35,092 nucleotides of DNA from NCBI GenBank assembly GCA_947454465.1, contig CANGJP010000020.1:1-35092 (forward strand). Direction: 5' to 3'. Source of the stretch: Pseudomonadota bacterium (lineage in GTDB: Bacteria; Pseudomonadota; Gammaproteobacteria; Steroidobacterales; Steroidobacteraceae). The notes beneath the pieces are model-generated. The model ran no database searches. It was not told the origin of the DNA and saw nothing but the letters and a program-made list of their open reading frames with translations. Made by a program: the position numbers and the translations under genes. Of this stretch, positions 1 through 8,034 are shown piece by piece. The stretch's first letter is position 1; each line of letters starts with the position of its first letter.

Positions 1-3000
1 AGGGCACCCGAGATACTCATCGGCGTCCCGGCAGAGCCAATGCCAGAACTTGAATAACCGTACGTGGCTATTCCAGTTGGGGTGGCAAGATATAACTGCG
101 TTCTTGAAGAACCCAGCGTGATACTGGTTACACCTGGTCCTACTGACACTGAATTGGCGGTAGCAGTCAATGTTCCAGTGCCACCGATGGCGTAGTGATA
201 TACGTCACCCCCTTCAGTCACCACCAATACAGAGGTGGTATCGGCCGCGATGTACACAGGCTTCACCGCCGCACCGCCTGCAGCCACATTCACAGTTCCG
301 AGGCTGGACAAGGTGCCTGCCACGCAGGTGCTGCTGGTCAGCTGGCAGATGCTGTACATCGACACCGTACCAGACCCATAGTTCGTCACATAGGCATAGC
401 GTCCTGATGGATCGACCGCAATGTTGTAAGGCGTTGTACCTGTGGCAACAGACGAAGCCGTACCAGCTTTGTTGAGCAAGGCGGTTTGAGCGGTCATGCC
501 CACCGTGTACTGATACACCTCATTGGTACCACTGGCCACCACGTAGGCGTACGTTGCACTTGGATGCAAGGCCACACCGCGTGGCGCCGTACTTCCCGTA
601 CCTACCGCCGTAGTGGTTCCAATCTGCGTCAAGGTACCGTTACCAGCCAAAGTCGCTGCAACGATTGTGTTATCGGTCGTGTTAGTAGCAAACATGTAAC
701 CGTTAGCGATGGCGACAGCGAAAGGCTGATTACCCAACGTCAGGCTATTCACTGCAGGCGCCGTAGCCGTTGCAAGGGTAATCGCGGCGGTTGTTGCATT
801 AATCGCTAAAACCGACAAGGTACCCGTGCCAGACGACGGTGAGTTCAGCAACAACGAGAAGCTCGAAATGGGATCCACCACCAAGGCCTTTGGCACCGGC
901 GTAGCCTGAGTCAGCGCCGTACCACCACCGGTCAGCGTCGGTGCTGCCGGTGCAGTCAGTGCTCCCGTCGTCTTCACATCGGAAGTGGTTCCTAACACCA
1001 ATCGGGCATTGGACATCGACAAGCGACACTCAATCACCACGTTATTGATGCTCGGTACGCTATCAACCCCAGCCGGTACCGTACCCATGCCGTTGTACAC
1101 CTCACAGGTGCGTTCGCTGCCCACAGCGTACTGCGGCTGTGTCGGTATGGTCACGTTGTAAGCTGTACCGGCCTTGAACAAGGTTGTTGTTGGTACCGCA
1201 AACGTGGCGCTCATGCCAGCGACTGCCGTGCTGCTGTAGTTAATCGGCGCACCGCTTGGGTCCGTACCGGTCACGTTAAACACCATCCCGTAGTCAACAA
1301 GCGTACCCCCACCAATGAACCGTAGATTGGTCGCAGTGGTGGCCGCCATGCCTGGTATATAGGCGTTGTTAGTGGCTTGTGTGCTGCTCAGCGGGACGGC
1401 AGTACCACTTGAGTAGGGGCTGCCCACGTACACAGCAGCAACCGTACCACCGCCTAAACCCATGCCAGTGGCTGCATAGGTACCACTGCCGGTGGCAGTT
1501 TCGACCCAAATTTGATAGCCAGATTGAATACCACCCGGATCAGCAGTCAAAGTCAGGGTACTGGTCGTGGCAGTCCAAGTGCCGGACGCATTGATGGTAG
1601 TTCCACCTACAACTTCGGTCTTAGGGGTACCATAACCGATGATGGTGCCACTGATCGTCGATGCGAGGTACTCGCATGTCACCGGCACCGAGACATTCGC
1701 GTTGGTGAACGTGCCGGTATACGCAACACCGATACCGTTAGTACCATTCAACTTACACAGGGCATTGGTCGGATTAGCGGTAATAGTCAAGCTATATGCC
1801 GTACCGGTGGTGTAAGTGAAGGGCGTATAAACCGCTGCCGTGCTACCGGAATAAGCACCAATGTAGGTCAAGGTCACAGCCTGTGTACACGGCGTGGTTG
1901 AAGGAGGCACAGCCACCGTCTGCTCCGTCGCTGCAATGGTTTGTACCGTACCCAATACCGTTGCTGTTGGTGCCGTGGTGCCTACCGTGCAACCCACCGT
2001 GCCACCATAGTTGACGAGGTACAACTTACCGGCATTCACCACCAGTGAGTTATTCGGCGCCGCTAAGTTCGCCGCCCAAGCTGCAGGCGTGCCGAAGGTG
2101 ATACCACCGTTACCAGCCACGGGGTTACCGTTGCCGTAAACCACAACACGATCGCGAGTACCGTCATTGATGGTCAGGTAAGAGGCCAGCGGCGTGGTGG
2201 CCGTGCCAACGGGTACACTCGATAAGGCAGCACCTAGTGTGTATGTAGCAGGCGTGACGCAATCAACCGCTACGCCCACCACGTTGGTGGTACCGATTGT
2301 TCCACTGCCACTGGTTACCGTACAGGTGAACCCGTTAGGCTGGCCGCCCGTGGCCACCGCTACCGTGTAGGCGGTGTTTTTGACCAACTGCTTGGTCAGC
2401 GTGAAGGCACCATTTACTGACACAACAGTCGGGGTGGTGTCACTGGCATTGGCTTGCAAGGTCACGCTCTGACCAGATGGAAGATTAGCGACCGTGCCGC
2501 TGATGGTATAAGTAGTCGGTGCACACTGCACGCTGACGTTGGTTACGTTACCACTGGAAATCACACCCGAACCGTTGATCACCAAGCAGGTGAAGTCTGT
2601 TGGGGCAGATGCCACCGTCACGGCGTACGATGCACCATTGGCCAGCACTGTCGTGAAATCGAAGGTGGACGCGCCAGTGTTATAGGTCTGCGCAGTACCC
2701 CCATTCAAGCTCAACTGCAGACCATCCACAGTCAGGCCAGTGATGGTGCCGCTGACCACGCCATTATTACAGGTCACGATCAGGTTAGCGGCAGAGACAT
2801 CGCTATTCAGCGGGCCAGTGACACCAGAACCAGTGAGCGTACATCGGCTGGCTGTGGGTTGAGTTGTCACGGTCACTGTGTACGCGGTGCCCCCAGCCAA
2901 TGCAGGGAAACTGAAGGTACCGTTAGCAGTCAAGGTCAGTGAATTGATGCCGTTAGAAATCGTCACCGATCCCGAACTTAAACCCGCAACCGTACCGTTA

Positions 3001-4793
3001 ATGGTATAGCTGGTTTCTGAGCAGGACACGGTTACGTTCGTGATGCTGGATCCAACCACCGTACCTGATGCTCCGGCAATGACACTGCAGCGCAACGGCA
3101 GCGGAGGTTGGCCCGTTCCTGGAATCGACACAGCAAAAGCGTCGCCCGTATACACCGTGGAAGGGAACGTGAAAGAAATAGCAGCCGTGCCGGTTCCGGA
3201 ACCATTCACGGTGATTGAATCCGTACCGTTATTTAAGACCACCGACTTACCCGATGGCAGACCCGTTACCTGCCCACCAATGGTGTAAGGGTTCTTGGTA
3301 CAACTCAACACAACAGAAGACACCGCAGCACCTGAGACCGTCACGGCACCACTCGATCCAGCAAGTGCACAGGTCTGTCCCACGGGTTGAGAACTGACAG
3401 ACACGGTGTAGCTACCGTTAGCCAACTTCGGAGTGAAGGCGAACACGCCATCAACACTGACTGAAGCCGTCGCGACTGCACCACCGGTATTAGAAACAGT
3501 CAGGCCTAGCGTTTTACCAGCAATCAGACCCGATACAGCACCACTCACCGTGTAAGTGTTAGTGGTACAAGTGACGGTAACATTGAAGATATCACTATTG
3601 AGTATGGAACCGGACTGATTAGCTAACAGACAGGTTTGATCTATTGGAGTTACGGATTGCGCGCTCGGTTGCACGGCAATATCAACCAGATAAGTTGAAC
3701 CACTGAGCACCTTGTTATTGTCACCCATCGCAAAGCTGCCATTGGCGCTAAACTTAACAGGGCTTCCACCATTCACACGCAAACTAACCGCAGCGCTTGT
3801 ACCTAAACCGCTGATGGTTCCATTGATTGAATAACTGTTTACAACACAGGTCACAGCAATATTTGTGATGTCAGCGGTGAGTTGAGTACCGCTCACACTT
3901 GGATTACCAGCAAAGGTACAGGTCTGACCTGAAGGTTGGGTAGCAACGGCAAGATTGTAACCGGCTGATGTTGCTTTAAACAAAGTAAACAGCAGGGAGC
4001 TTACGCCCCGACCGCTAGCATGATCAGCAACCACAGTGCCATTCGCACCACGGGTTACGGTGAGGGTCGTACCACTTACGGCAGTGATATTCATTTGTTC
4101 ACTATCAACCAAAACAGTTGCACCCACAGGAAGACCCGCAGCACTAGCAACACTGAGAGTGGTTGCTCCGGCGGTAGCAGCAGCTGAGAGCGTGGTTACG
4201 TTGTTAGCAGTGTTAGTAGTAATAGCGGTCGGGGAAGCAACACCATTATTACTAAGGGTCAGAGTAGCACCAGCAAGCAATCCAGAAACGGTTCCCTTCA
4301 AATTGAGGGAACTTAGGCAGCTGATAGCAACGGCAGGGATGGAGCCCGTTGTCGGAGCGGTACCAGATTGAACCGTTCCAGTGATATTCGCTGTAGTCGT
4401 AGAAGGCGCCGTACAGACCTGCCCCTGAGCACCGACGAAGGTCACCGAATACGCCAAACCCTTAGGCAGGTTCAGCGTGAACGTACCAGCGGTGGTCGGG
4501 GTGGTAGAAGTAGCACTGCACAACTTACCTGTGGTGCTGGTGGCTGAACCCGATGCGGTGTAAGGAATTTCACAAATATAAGCAGTGTTGTTATAGAGGG
4601 TTACCGTGCCGGTGTTGCCGGAAACGGTACCCGTAAAAGCTATAGTGCTAACAGAGCTGCTACTTGAGCTTGAAGACGAACTCGAATCGGCCTGATTCCA
4701 AGTTGTTACATCGTCACAGGCAGCCAGTGACAGGCCCAACGCCCCCATTGCCAGACATTGAAAAAGTCCCTTGATACCAGTGATCTTTAGCAT
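1..4793 (-). CDS. Giant repeat-rich surface lipoprotein, 3' end outside window
   Basis: The frame is open from the ATG at 4793 to the window edge (about 1597 codons, no stop), so the C-terminus is missing. Residues 1-26 are a lipoprotein signal peptide with lipobox LAAC (Cys26), followed by Asp27-Asp28. Residues 37-47 are eleven serines, a typical secreted-protein linker. About eight degenerate units follow, ending at Cys159, 316, 409, 498, 591, 675, 757 and 845. Each opens with a YTISGTVSGL-like strand and has a QPxGQTC-like motif before the closing xVTNVxVxC. Longer variants end at Cys969, 1040 and 1256. Residues ~1257-1597 resemble a YVTN/lactonase-type beta-propeller (AVDPSGRYAYVTN, GVALHPSATYAYVV). 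A GGGGGAG ribosome-binding site lies 2 nt before the ATG, which is rather close. The composition is rich in Gly, Thr, Ser and Val, as in adhesins. Function is unknown; an adhesive or surface-display role is inference. Confidence that it is a real gene is high. Confidence 0.9.
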   Translation of the reverse strand, partial: MLKITGIKGLFQCLAMGALGLSLAACDDVTTWNQADSSSSSSSSSSSVSTIAFTGTVSGNTGTVTLYNNTAYICEIPYTASGSATSTTGKLCSATSTTPTTAGTFTLNLPKGLAYSVTFVGAQGQVCTAPSTTTANITGTVQSGTAPTTGSIPAVAISCLSSLNLKGTVSGLLAGATLTLSNNGVASPTAITTNTANNVTTLSAAATAGATTLSVASAAGLPVGATVLVDSEQMNITAVSGTTLTVTRGANGTVVADHASGRGVSSLLFTLFKATSAGYNLAVATQPSGQTCTFAGNPSVSGTQLTADITNIAVTCVVNSYSINGTISGLGTSAAVSLRVNGGSPVKFSANGSFAMGDNNKVLSGSTYLVDIAVQPSAQSVTPIDQTCLLANQSGSILNSDIFNVTVTCTTNTYTVSGAVSGLIAGKTLGLTVSNTGGAVATASVSVDGVFAFTPKLANGSYTVSVSSQPVGQTCALAGSSGAVTVSGAAVSSVVLSCTKNPYTIGGQVTGLPSGKSVVLNNGTDSITVNGSGTGTAAISFTFPSTVYTGDAFAVSIPGTGQPPLPLRCSVIAGASGTVVGSSITNVTVSCSETSYTINGTVAGLSSGSVTISNGINSLTLTANGTFSFPALAGGTAYTVTVTTQPTASRCTLTGSGVTGPLNSDVSAANLIVTCNNGVVSGTITGLTVDGLQLSLNGGTAQTYNTGASTFDFTTVLANGASYAVTVASAPTDFTCLVINGSGVISSGNVTNVSVQCAPTTYTISGTVANLPSGQSVTLQANASDTTPTVVSVNGAFTLTKQLVKNTAYTVAVATGGQPNGFTCTVTSGSGTIGTTNVVGVAVDCVTPATYTLGAALSSVPVGTATTPLASYLTINDGTRDRVVVYGNGNPVAGNGGITFGTPAAWAANLAAPNNSLVVNAGKLYLVNYGGTVGCTVGTTAPTATVLGTVQTIAATEQTVAVPPSTTPCTQAVTLTYIGAYSGSTAAVYTPFTYTTGTAYSLTITANPTNALCKLNGTNGIGVAYTGTFTNANVSVPVTCEYLASTISGTIIGYGTPKTEVVGGTTINASGTWTATTSTLTLTADPGGIQSGYQIWVETATGSGTYAATGMGLGGGTVAAVYVGSPYSSGTAVPLSSTQATNNAYIPGMAATTATNLRFIGGGTLVDYGMVFNVTGTDPSGAPINYSSTAVAGMSATFAVPTTTLFKAGTAYNVTIPTQPQYAVGSERTCEVYNGMGTVPAGVDSVPSINNVVIECRLSMSNARLVLGTTSDVKTTGALTAPAAPTLTGGGTALTQATPVPKALVVDPISSFSLLLNSPSSGTGTLSVLAINATTAAITLATATAPAVNSLTLGNQPFAVAIANGYMFATNTTDNTIVAATLAGNGTLTQIGTTTAVGTGSTAPRGVALHPSATYAYVVASGTNEVYQYTVGMTAQTALLNKAGTASSVATGTTPYNIAVDPSGRYAYVTNYGSGTVSMYSICQLTSSTCVAGTLSSLGTVNVAAGGAAVKPVYIAADTTSVLVVTEGGDVYHYAIGGTGTLTATANSVSVGPGVTSITLGSSRTQLYLATPTGIATYGYSSSGIGSAGTPMSISGA
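2259..4793 (-). repeat. Degenerate ~90-residue protein repeats within the lipoprotein
   Basis: Eight consecutive units end with a cysteine at residues 159, 316, 409, 498, 591, 675, 757 and 845; the first unit follows the signal peptide and poly-Ser linker. Typical unit length is 82-93 residues; the second is 157 because of an insert. The shared features are an opening SGTVSGL, a glycine-rich turn, a TYTVTV-type strand, a QPxGQTC motif and a terminal VTNVxVxC strand. The two conserved cysteines per unit suggest a disulphide-linked beta-sandwich, which is inference. Similarity is at protein level; the DNA copies are well diverged, so this is not a recent tandem duplication. Confidence 0.8.
3996..4208 (-). 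other. Foreign ~70-residue module inserted in repeat unit 2
   Basis: Residues ~196-266 of the lipoprotein interrupt repeat 2 and account for its extra length. The module contains TAGATTLSVASAAGLPVGA, then VDSEQMNITAVSGTTLTVTR and GANGT. From memory this pattern resembles small beta modules found in phage tail-fibre and other large secreted proteins. The flanking halves of the repeat (SLNLKGTVSGL before, VATQPSGQTC after) remain intact. The phage-like origin is inference from motif style. Confidence 0.5.
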
Positions 4794-4824
4794 GACTCCC
4801 CCGCAGGTTTATGTTCTCTCACCA

Positions 4825-4854
4825 TTATTACATACCTTTTTTTAAAAAAGCCAA
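4825..4854 (-). promoter_or_regulatory. Candidate sigma-70 promoter of the giant lipoprotein
   Basis: Read on the minus strand, TTGGCT (4854-4849) is followed after 18 nt by TAATAA (4830-4825), about 30 nt before the ATG at 4793. The spacer holds an A/T-rich T6A7 tract. The hexamers are fair matches only; there is no competing promoter-like pair nearby. Confidence 0.4.
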
Positions 4855-4996
4855 CCCAAAAACATCAGACAAAAGTGTGTCTGTCACATTATTTTGCTAT
4901 GTATTTTGGGCGAGTGACCGAATCATCAGCGAGTAGTTGTCACTGAATCGATGATTCAAGGCATTCATGACCGCTCTTATCAAACGTGCAATGGCA

Positions 4997-5030
4997 AATA
5001 AAACTCAAACTTCGGTAAATGAAGCGAAGT
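4997..5030 (-). terminator. Candidate rho-independent terminator downstream of tRNA-Lys
   Basis: On the minus strand ACTTCG, a 10-nt loop and CGAAGT form a perfect 6-bp stem (5030-5025 with 5014-5009), followed by the T-rich TTGAGTTTTATTT. It lies about 45 nt beyond the tRNA 3' end and would separate tRNA transcription from the lipoprotein gene. The stem is short with only moderate G+C, so this is a modest call. Confidence 0.4.
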
Positions 5031-5075
5031 ATTTAGTGACTGAATATCAGCCAGTTGCGGGGTTCTTCGCTGAAA

Positions 5076-5151
5076 TGGTGGGTTGGGTGGGAATCGAACC
5101 CACGACCAATGGATTAAAAGTCCAGTGCTCTACCGACTGAGCTACCAACCC
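5076..5151 (-). tRNA. tRNA-Lys (anticodon TTT)
   Basis: The 76-nt minus-strand sequence folds as a complete cloverleaf. The acceptor stem is GGGTTGG with CCAACCC, the D-arm is AGCTCAGTCGGTAGAGC, the anticodon loop CTTTTAA lies on a CTGGA/TCCAT stem (last pair imperfect), and the T-arm carries GGTTCGATTCC. The discriminator is A and the terminal CCA is encoded. It lies 96 nt downstream of the queC stop on the same strand. This is the same relative place as a Pseudomonas tRNA-Lys used as an integrative-element attachment site. Confidence 0.97.
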
Positions 5152-5196
5152 ACACGATGGAAGGCAACAGAAGCGTGCCTCCTTGAGAGGGCGCGC

Positions 5197-5202
5197 ATCA
5201 TA
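5197..5202 (-). promoter_or_regulatory. -10 element of the tRNA-Lys promoter
   Basis: On the minus strand TATGAT is followed directly by the G+C-rich stretch GCGCGCCCTC. Such a discriminator is typical of stringently controlled stable-RNA promoters. No strong -35 hexamer is visible at 16-18 nt. Placement about 45 nt before the mature tRNA 5' end fits a short leader. Stringent control is inference. Confidence 0.45.
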
Positions 5203-5247
5203 CCCGAAGCTATTTACAAATTCACTGACTATGAACGTCTATTTATT

Positions 5248-5940
5248 TCATAACAGCTGATAACGCGTCGGGTCACTCACACCGGCCATAGCAAACCCTT
5301 CACGACGCAAGCGGCAAGACTCGCACCGGCCGCATGCCCTACCCTGTGCATCCGCCTGATAACAGGAGACGGTGTCGGCAAAATTCACACCCAACTCCAA
5401 ACCACGCTGAATGATCTGCGCCTTACTCATATCAATTAGCGGCGCATGCACCTTGAAGTGACTACTGCCCTCTACGCCTGCCTTGGTTGCCACATTGGCC
5501 AACTGCTCGAACGCACGAATGAACTGCGGACGGCAATCGGGATAGCCGGAATAATCGACGGCATTGACCCCGATAAACAAGTCACTGCAATGCAACACCT
5601 CTGCCCAGCCTAATGCCAAGGACAAAAAGACCGTATTGCGCGCAGGCACATAGGTAACCGGAATACCGGCATCGGCACCGGATGGTCCCTCTGGCACTTG
5701 AATAGAGGTATCGGTCAGGGCCGACCCACCAATGCCTGCAAAATCAATCCGCATGGTTCGGTGATCAACCGCACCCAAAGCCTGCGCCACATGGTCCGCC
5801 GCCAGCAATTCAGCACGGTGCCGCTGACCGTAATCGAAACTCACAGCATGGCAGACAAAGCCTTGAGCACGGGCAATGGCCAGGGTCGTCGCTGAATCCA
5901 ACCCACCCGAAACCAATACCACCGCCTGTTTATCACTCAT
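5248..5940 (-). CDS. queC: 7-cyano-7-deazaguanine (preQ0) synthase QueC
   Basis: The 230-residue protein converts 7-carboxy-7-deazaguanine to preQ0 with ATP and ammonia, in queuosine biosynthesis for tRNA wobble position 34. The N-terminal PP-loop motif [10 protein letters not shown] marks the ATP-pyrophosphatase fold. The C-terminal cysteines in [17 protein letters not shown] form the zinc site of the family. The chosen ATG (5940) begins [13 protein letters not shown]; the frame is open further upstream, but that part overlaps queE and lacks family similarity. It follows queE by 13 nt, so the two consecutive pathway steps are co-transcribed. Length is normal for the family. Confidence 0.97.
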   Translation of the reverse strand: MSDKQAVVLVSGGLDSATTLAIARAQGFVCHAVSFDYGQRHRAELLAADHVAQALGAVDHRTMRIDFAGIGGSALTDTSIQVPEGPSGADAGIPVTYVPARNTVFLSLALGWAEVLHCSDLFIGVNAVDYSGYPDCRPQFIRAFEQLANVATKAGVEGSSHFKVHAPLIDMSKAQIIQRGLELGVNFADTVSCYQADAQGRACGRCESCRLRREGFAMAGVSDPTRYQLL

Positions 5941-5953
5941 ACTCGCGCCTTCA

Positions 5954-6634
5954 TCATTTGCCGGGCGTCTCGCCCCACAGCACTTTATGCAACTGCACTT
6001 GCATCCGCACCGGTAAACGATCTTGCACAATCCACTCTGCCAATTGAGTCGGTGGCAACTGGGTAAAGCTGCTGCTAAACAACACCATACACCGCTCATT
6101 CAAACGGTACTGACGCAACTGTGCGCAGGCCCAGTCATAGTCCGCTCGATCACAGAGCACAAACTTCACTTGATCCCGTGCGGTCAGCAGATCAAGGTTG
6201 TCGTAACGGTTGCGAGTCACCTCGCCACTTCCTGGTGTCTTAAGATCCACGACACGATGCACTCGCGCGTCCACTTTTGAAATATCCAAGGCACCACTGG
6301 TTTCTAACGAGACGTGATAGCCGGCATCACACAGTGCCGCCAGCAACGGTATACAACCCTTCTGCGCCAAAGGTTCGCCGCCGGTGACACACACATGTTT
6401 GACGCCATAAGCGGCCACTTCGCTCAACACTGCTTCAATGGCATGCCACTGACCGCCATAAAACGCATACTCAGTATCACAATAGGTACAACGCAGCGGA
6501 CAACCGGTCAAACGAATAAACACCGTCGGCCAACCTACCGTGTCGGCCTCACCTTGAATGGACAGAAACAGTTCGGTGAGCTTGATTCGCTCGCTGACAG
6601 GCTGAATCTGATCAGCCGTTGCCGGTATGGACAT
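5954..6634 (-). CDS. queE: 7-carboxy-7-deazaguanine synthase QueE (radical SAM)
   Basis: The 226-residue radical SAM enzyme converts 6-carboxy-tetrahydropterin to 7-carboxy-7-deazaguanine, the step before QueC. The cluster-binding motif CxxxCxxC is seen as CPLRCTYC near residue 48, after [20 protein letters not shown], which is characteristic of Que[10 protein letters not shown] supplies the SAM-binding GGE motif. It starts 18 nt after cpoB ends and lies just ahead of queC. Linkage of the tol-pal cluster to queE and queC is a known gammaproteobacterial arrangement. The other queuosine genes (folE, queD, queF, tgt, queA) are not in the window. Confidence 0.96.
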   Translation of the reverse strand: MSIPATADQIQPVSERIKLTELFLSIQGEADTVGWPTVFIRLTGCPLRCTYCDTEYAFYGGQWHAIEAVLSEVAAYGVKHVCVTGGEPLAQKGCIPLLAALCDAGYHVSLETSGALDISKVDARVHRVVDLKTPGSGEVTRNRYDNLDLLTARDQVKFVLCDRADYDWACAQLRQYRLNERCMVLFSSSFTQLPPTQLAEWIVQDRLPVRMQVQLHKVLWGETPGK

Positions 6635-6652
6635 ATCAGATCGCGGGATTGA

Positions 6653-7420
6653 TCAGCGGCTTTCCGCCGTCATTTTTGCCAAACGCTGCTGAGCCAATTT
6701 CGCCGCATTGCTCTCGGCATATTGCTTGACCACTTGCTGCAAGCTGGCTCGCGCCTCTTTGTAGTTTTTTAATTCGTAATGGGTATAACCAAGTTTTAGC
6801 AATGCATCAGGCAATTTTGCGGATTCAGGATACAACTCTACCACCGCCTGAAAATCGCGCAGCGCCTGATTAAACTCTTTCATTCCATAGTGTGCTTCAC
6901 CCAGCCAATACTGGGCATTATCCAACAGCTTGCTACGCGGATAAGTCAGTAAGAATTGACTGAAAGCTGCGGCAGCATCCGCGTACTTAAAATCCTTCAA
7001 CAAGTTAAACGCTGACTGGTACGCATCGCTATCGAGAAGTTGTGGCGTCGAATTGGCACTGACCGCCGTGGCAGCAGCCTTCGCAGTTTCGAGTGACTGC
7101 ACGCGCTTGTCGATATCCGAGTAAAGCTCACGCGACTGAGCACGTTGCTTCTCCACGGTGTTTTGGAGCTCTTCCAATTGGCCACGCAACACTCGCAACT
7201 CGTTCTGCAAGGCGTCGTTCTTTTGAGATAGTTCTAACAAACTTTGATTATTGATCACCCTTTCAATACGCAACACCCGACCATCCACTTCTACAAGCTT
7301 TTGATAGGTCGGGTCTTGCTCAGGAGGAGTCGCACAAGCTGATAGCAGCAGGCCAGCCAGCAATACGCAGCCGGTTTTAAGCATGACAGCAGTGCAGTTC
7401 ATACGACTCTCGATCAACAT
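6653..7420 (-). CDS. cpoB: Cell division coordinator CpoB (YbgF), Tol-Pal accessory
   Basis: The 255-residue periplasmic protein links Tol-Pal with peptidoglycan synthesis during constriction. After the signal sequence there is a predicted coiled coil (about residues 45-110, rich in Gln, Glu, Leu and Arg), the trimerisation region of the family. TPR-like repeats follow (YQSAFNLLKDFKYADAAAAF, AQYWLGEAHYGMKEFNQAL, ALLKLGYTHYELKNYKEA). The signal ends in LLLSACATPP, which reads as a lipobox, whereas the E. coli protein is soluble in the periplasm. The ATG at 7420 is 3 nt after the pal stop; in-frame ATGs at 7402 and 7384 are alternatives, and the last gives the neatest signal peptide. Confidence 0.94.
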   Translation of the reverse strand: MLIESRMNCTAVMLKTGCVLLAGLLLSACATPPEQDPTYQKLVEVDGRVLRIERVINNQSLLELSQKNDALQNELRVLRGQLEELQNTVEKQRAQSRELYSDIDKRVQSLETAKAAATAVSANSTPQLLDSDAYQSAFNLLKDFKYADAAAAFSQFLLTYPRSKLLDNAQYWLGEAHYGMKEFNQALRDFQAVVELYPESAKLPDALLKLGYTHYELKNYKEARASLQQVVKQYAESNAAKLAQQRLAKMTAESR

Positions 7421-7423
7421 TAA

Positions 7424-7945
7424 TTAGTAGCCAAACTCAACGCGACGGTTTTTCGCGTACGAACCTTCATCATTACCGGCAACAGCTGGACGCTCTTCAC
7501 CGTAGCTTAAGGTCGCAACTTGGGCTTCGCTGACGCCTTGCAACAACAGAGCACGACGCACGGCTTGTGCACGACGCTCGCCCAGACCCACGTTGTATTC
7601 ACGGCTGCCACGCTCGTCAGTGCTACCTTCCAAACGTACTTTCAGACTGGCATTGGTCGCCAAGTACTTAGCATGAGCCGTGATCAGGGCATTAAATTCA
7701 GGCTTGATATCCGAACTATCAAAGTCGAAATAGACCACCATGCCGGCCTTTTCAGCGGCCTGTTTTGCAAACTGTTCAGCAGTCAATTGCTGGCCAGCGC
7801 TGGCATTAGTCTTGGCAACGGGAGCGGTACTGGCCGCACTCGAAGCACTGCTTGAAGAGGCTGCTGGTGCCTGAACTACCTTAGGTGTTGAACACCCCGC
7901 CAAAACCAAAGTGGCAATCAACACAGCCAAGCTGACATTACGCAT
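7424..7945 (-). CDS. pal: Peptidoglycan-associated lipoprotein Pal
   Basis: The 173-residue outer-membrane lipoprotein binds peptidoglycan and TolB. The signal peptide ends at the lipobox VLAGC. A low-complexity Ser/Ala linker follows (about residues 28-50), then an OmpA-like domain: VVYFDFDSSDIKP opens it, and LEGSTDERGSREYNVGLGER carries the diaminopimelate-binding Asp and Arg. The ribosome-binding site AGGAG lies 8 nt upstream. The 89-nt gap to tolB is the widest inside the ruv-tol-que block. It is A/T-rich with a TATAGA hexamer, so pal may have its own promoter, but I could not find a convincing -35. Confidence 0.97.
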   Translation of the reverse strand: MRNVSLAVLIATLVLAGCSTPKVVQAPAASSSSASSAASTAPVAKTNASAGQQLTAEQFAKQAAEKAGMVVYFDFDSSDIKPEFNALITAHAKYLATNASLKVRLEGSTDERGSREYNVGLGERRAQAVRRALLLQGVSEAQVATLSYGEERPAVAGNDEGSYAKNRRVEFGY

Positions 7946-8034
7946 CGAAAAAGCTCCTATAAAAAACCAAACAAAGTCAAAATCAATCTATAATTTTGCC
8001 ACAGGCGCATAAACGCTGCAGCCTCATCTTGCGA

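Noticed and set aside
170-4371. Several plus-strand open frames of 60-160 codons
   Set aside because: They are antisense to the single long minus-strand lipoprotein frame, overlap each other, show no family motifs, and result from its Gly/Thr/Val-rich codons.
2259-4793. Regularly spaced repeats that could suggest a CRISPR array
   Set aside because: The periodicity is about 250-280 bp and conserved only at protein level, with no identical short repeats and no cas genes.
4900-4980. Inverted repeat GAATCATC/GATGATTC between tRNA-Lys and the lipoprotein
   Set aside because: The loop exceeds 20 nt and no T-run follows, so it does not support a terminator; it may be chance.
1-5075. Second copy of the tRNA-Lys 3' end as an att site
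   Set aside because: I found no matching direct repeat within the window; if one exists, it lies beyond the left edge.
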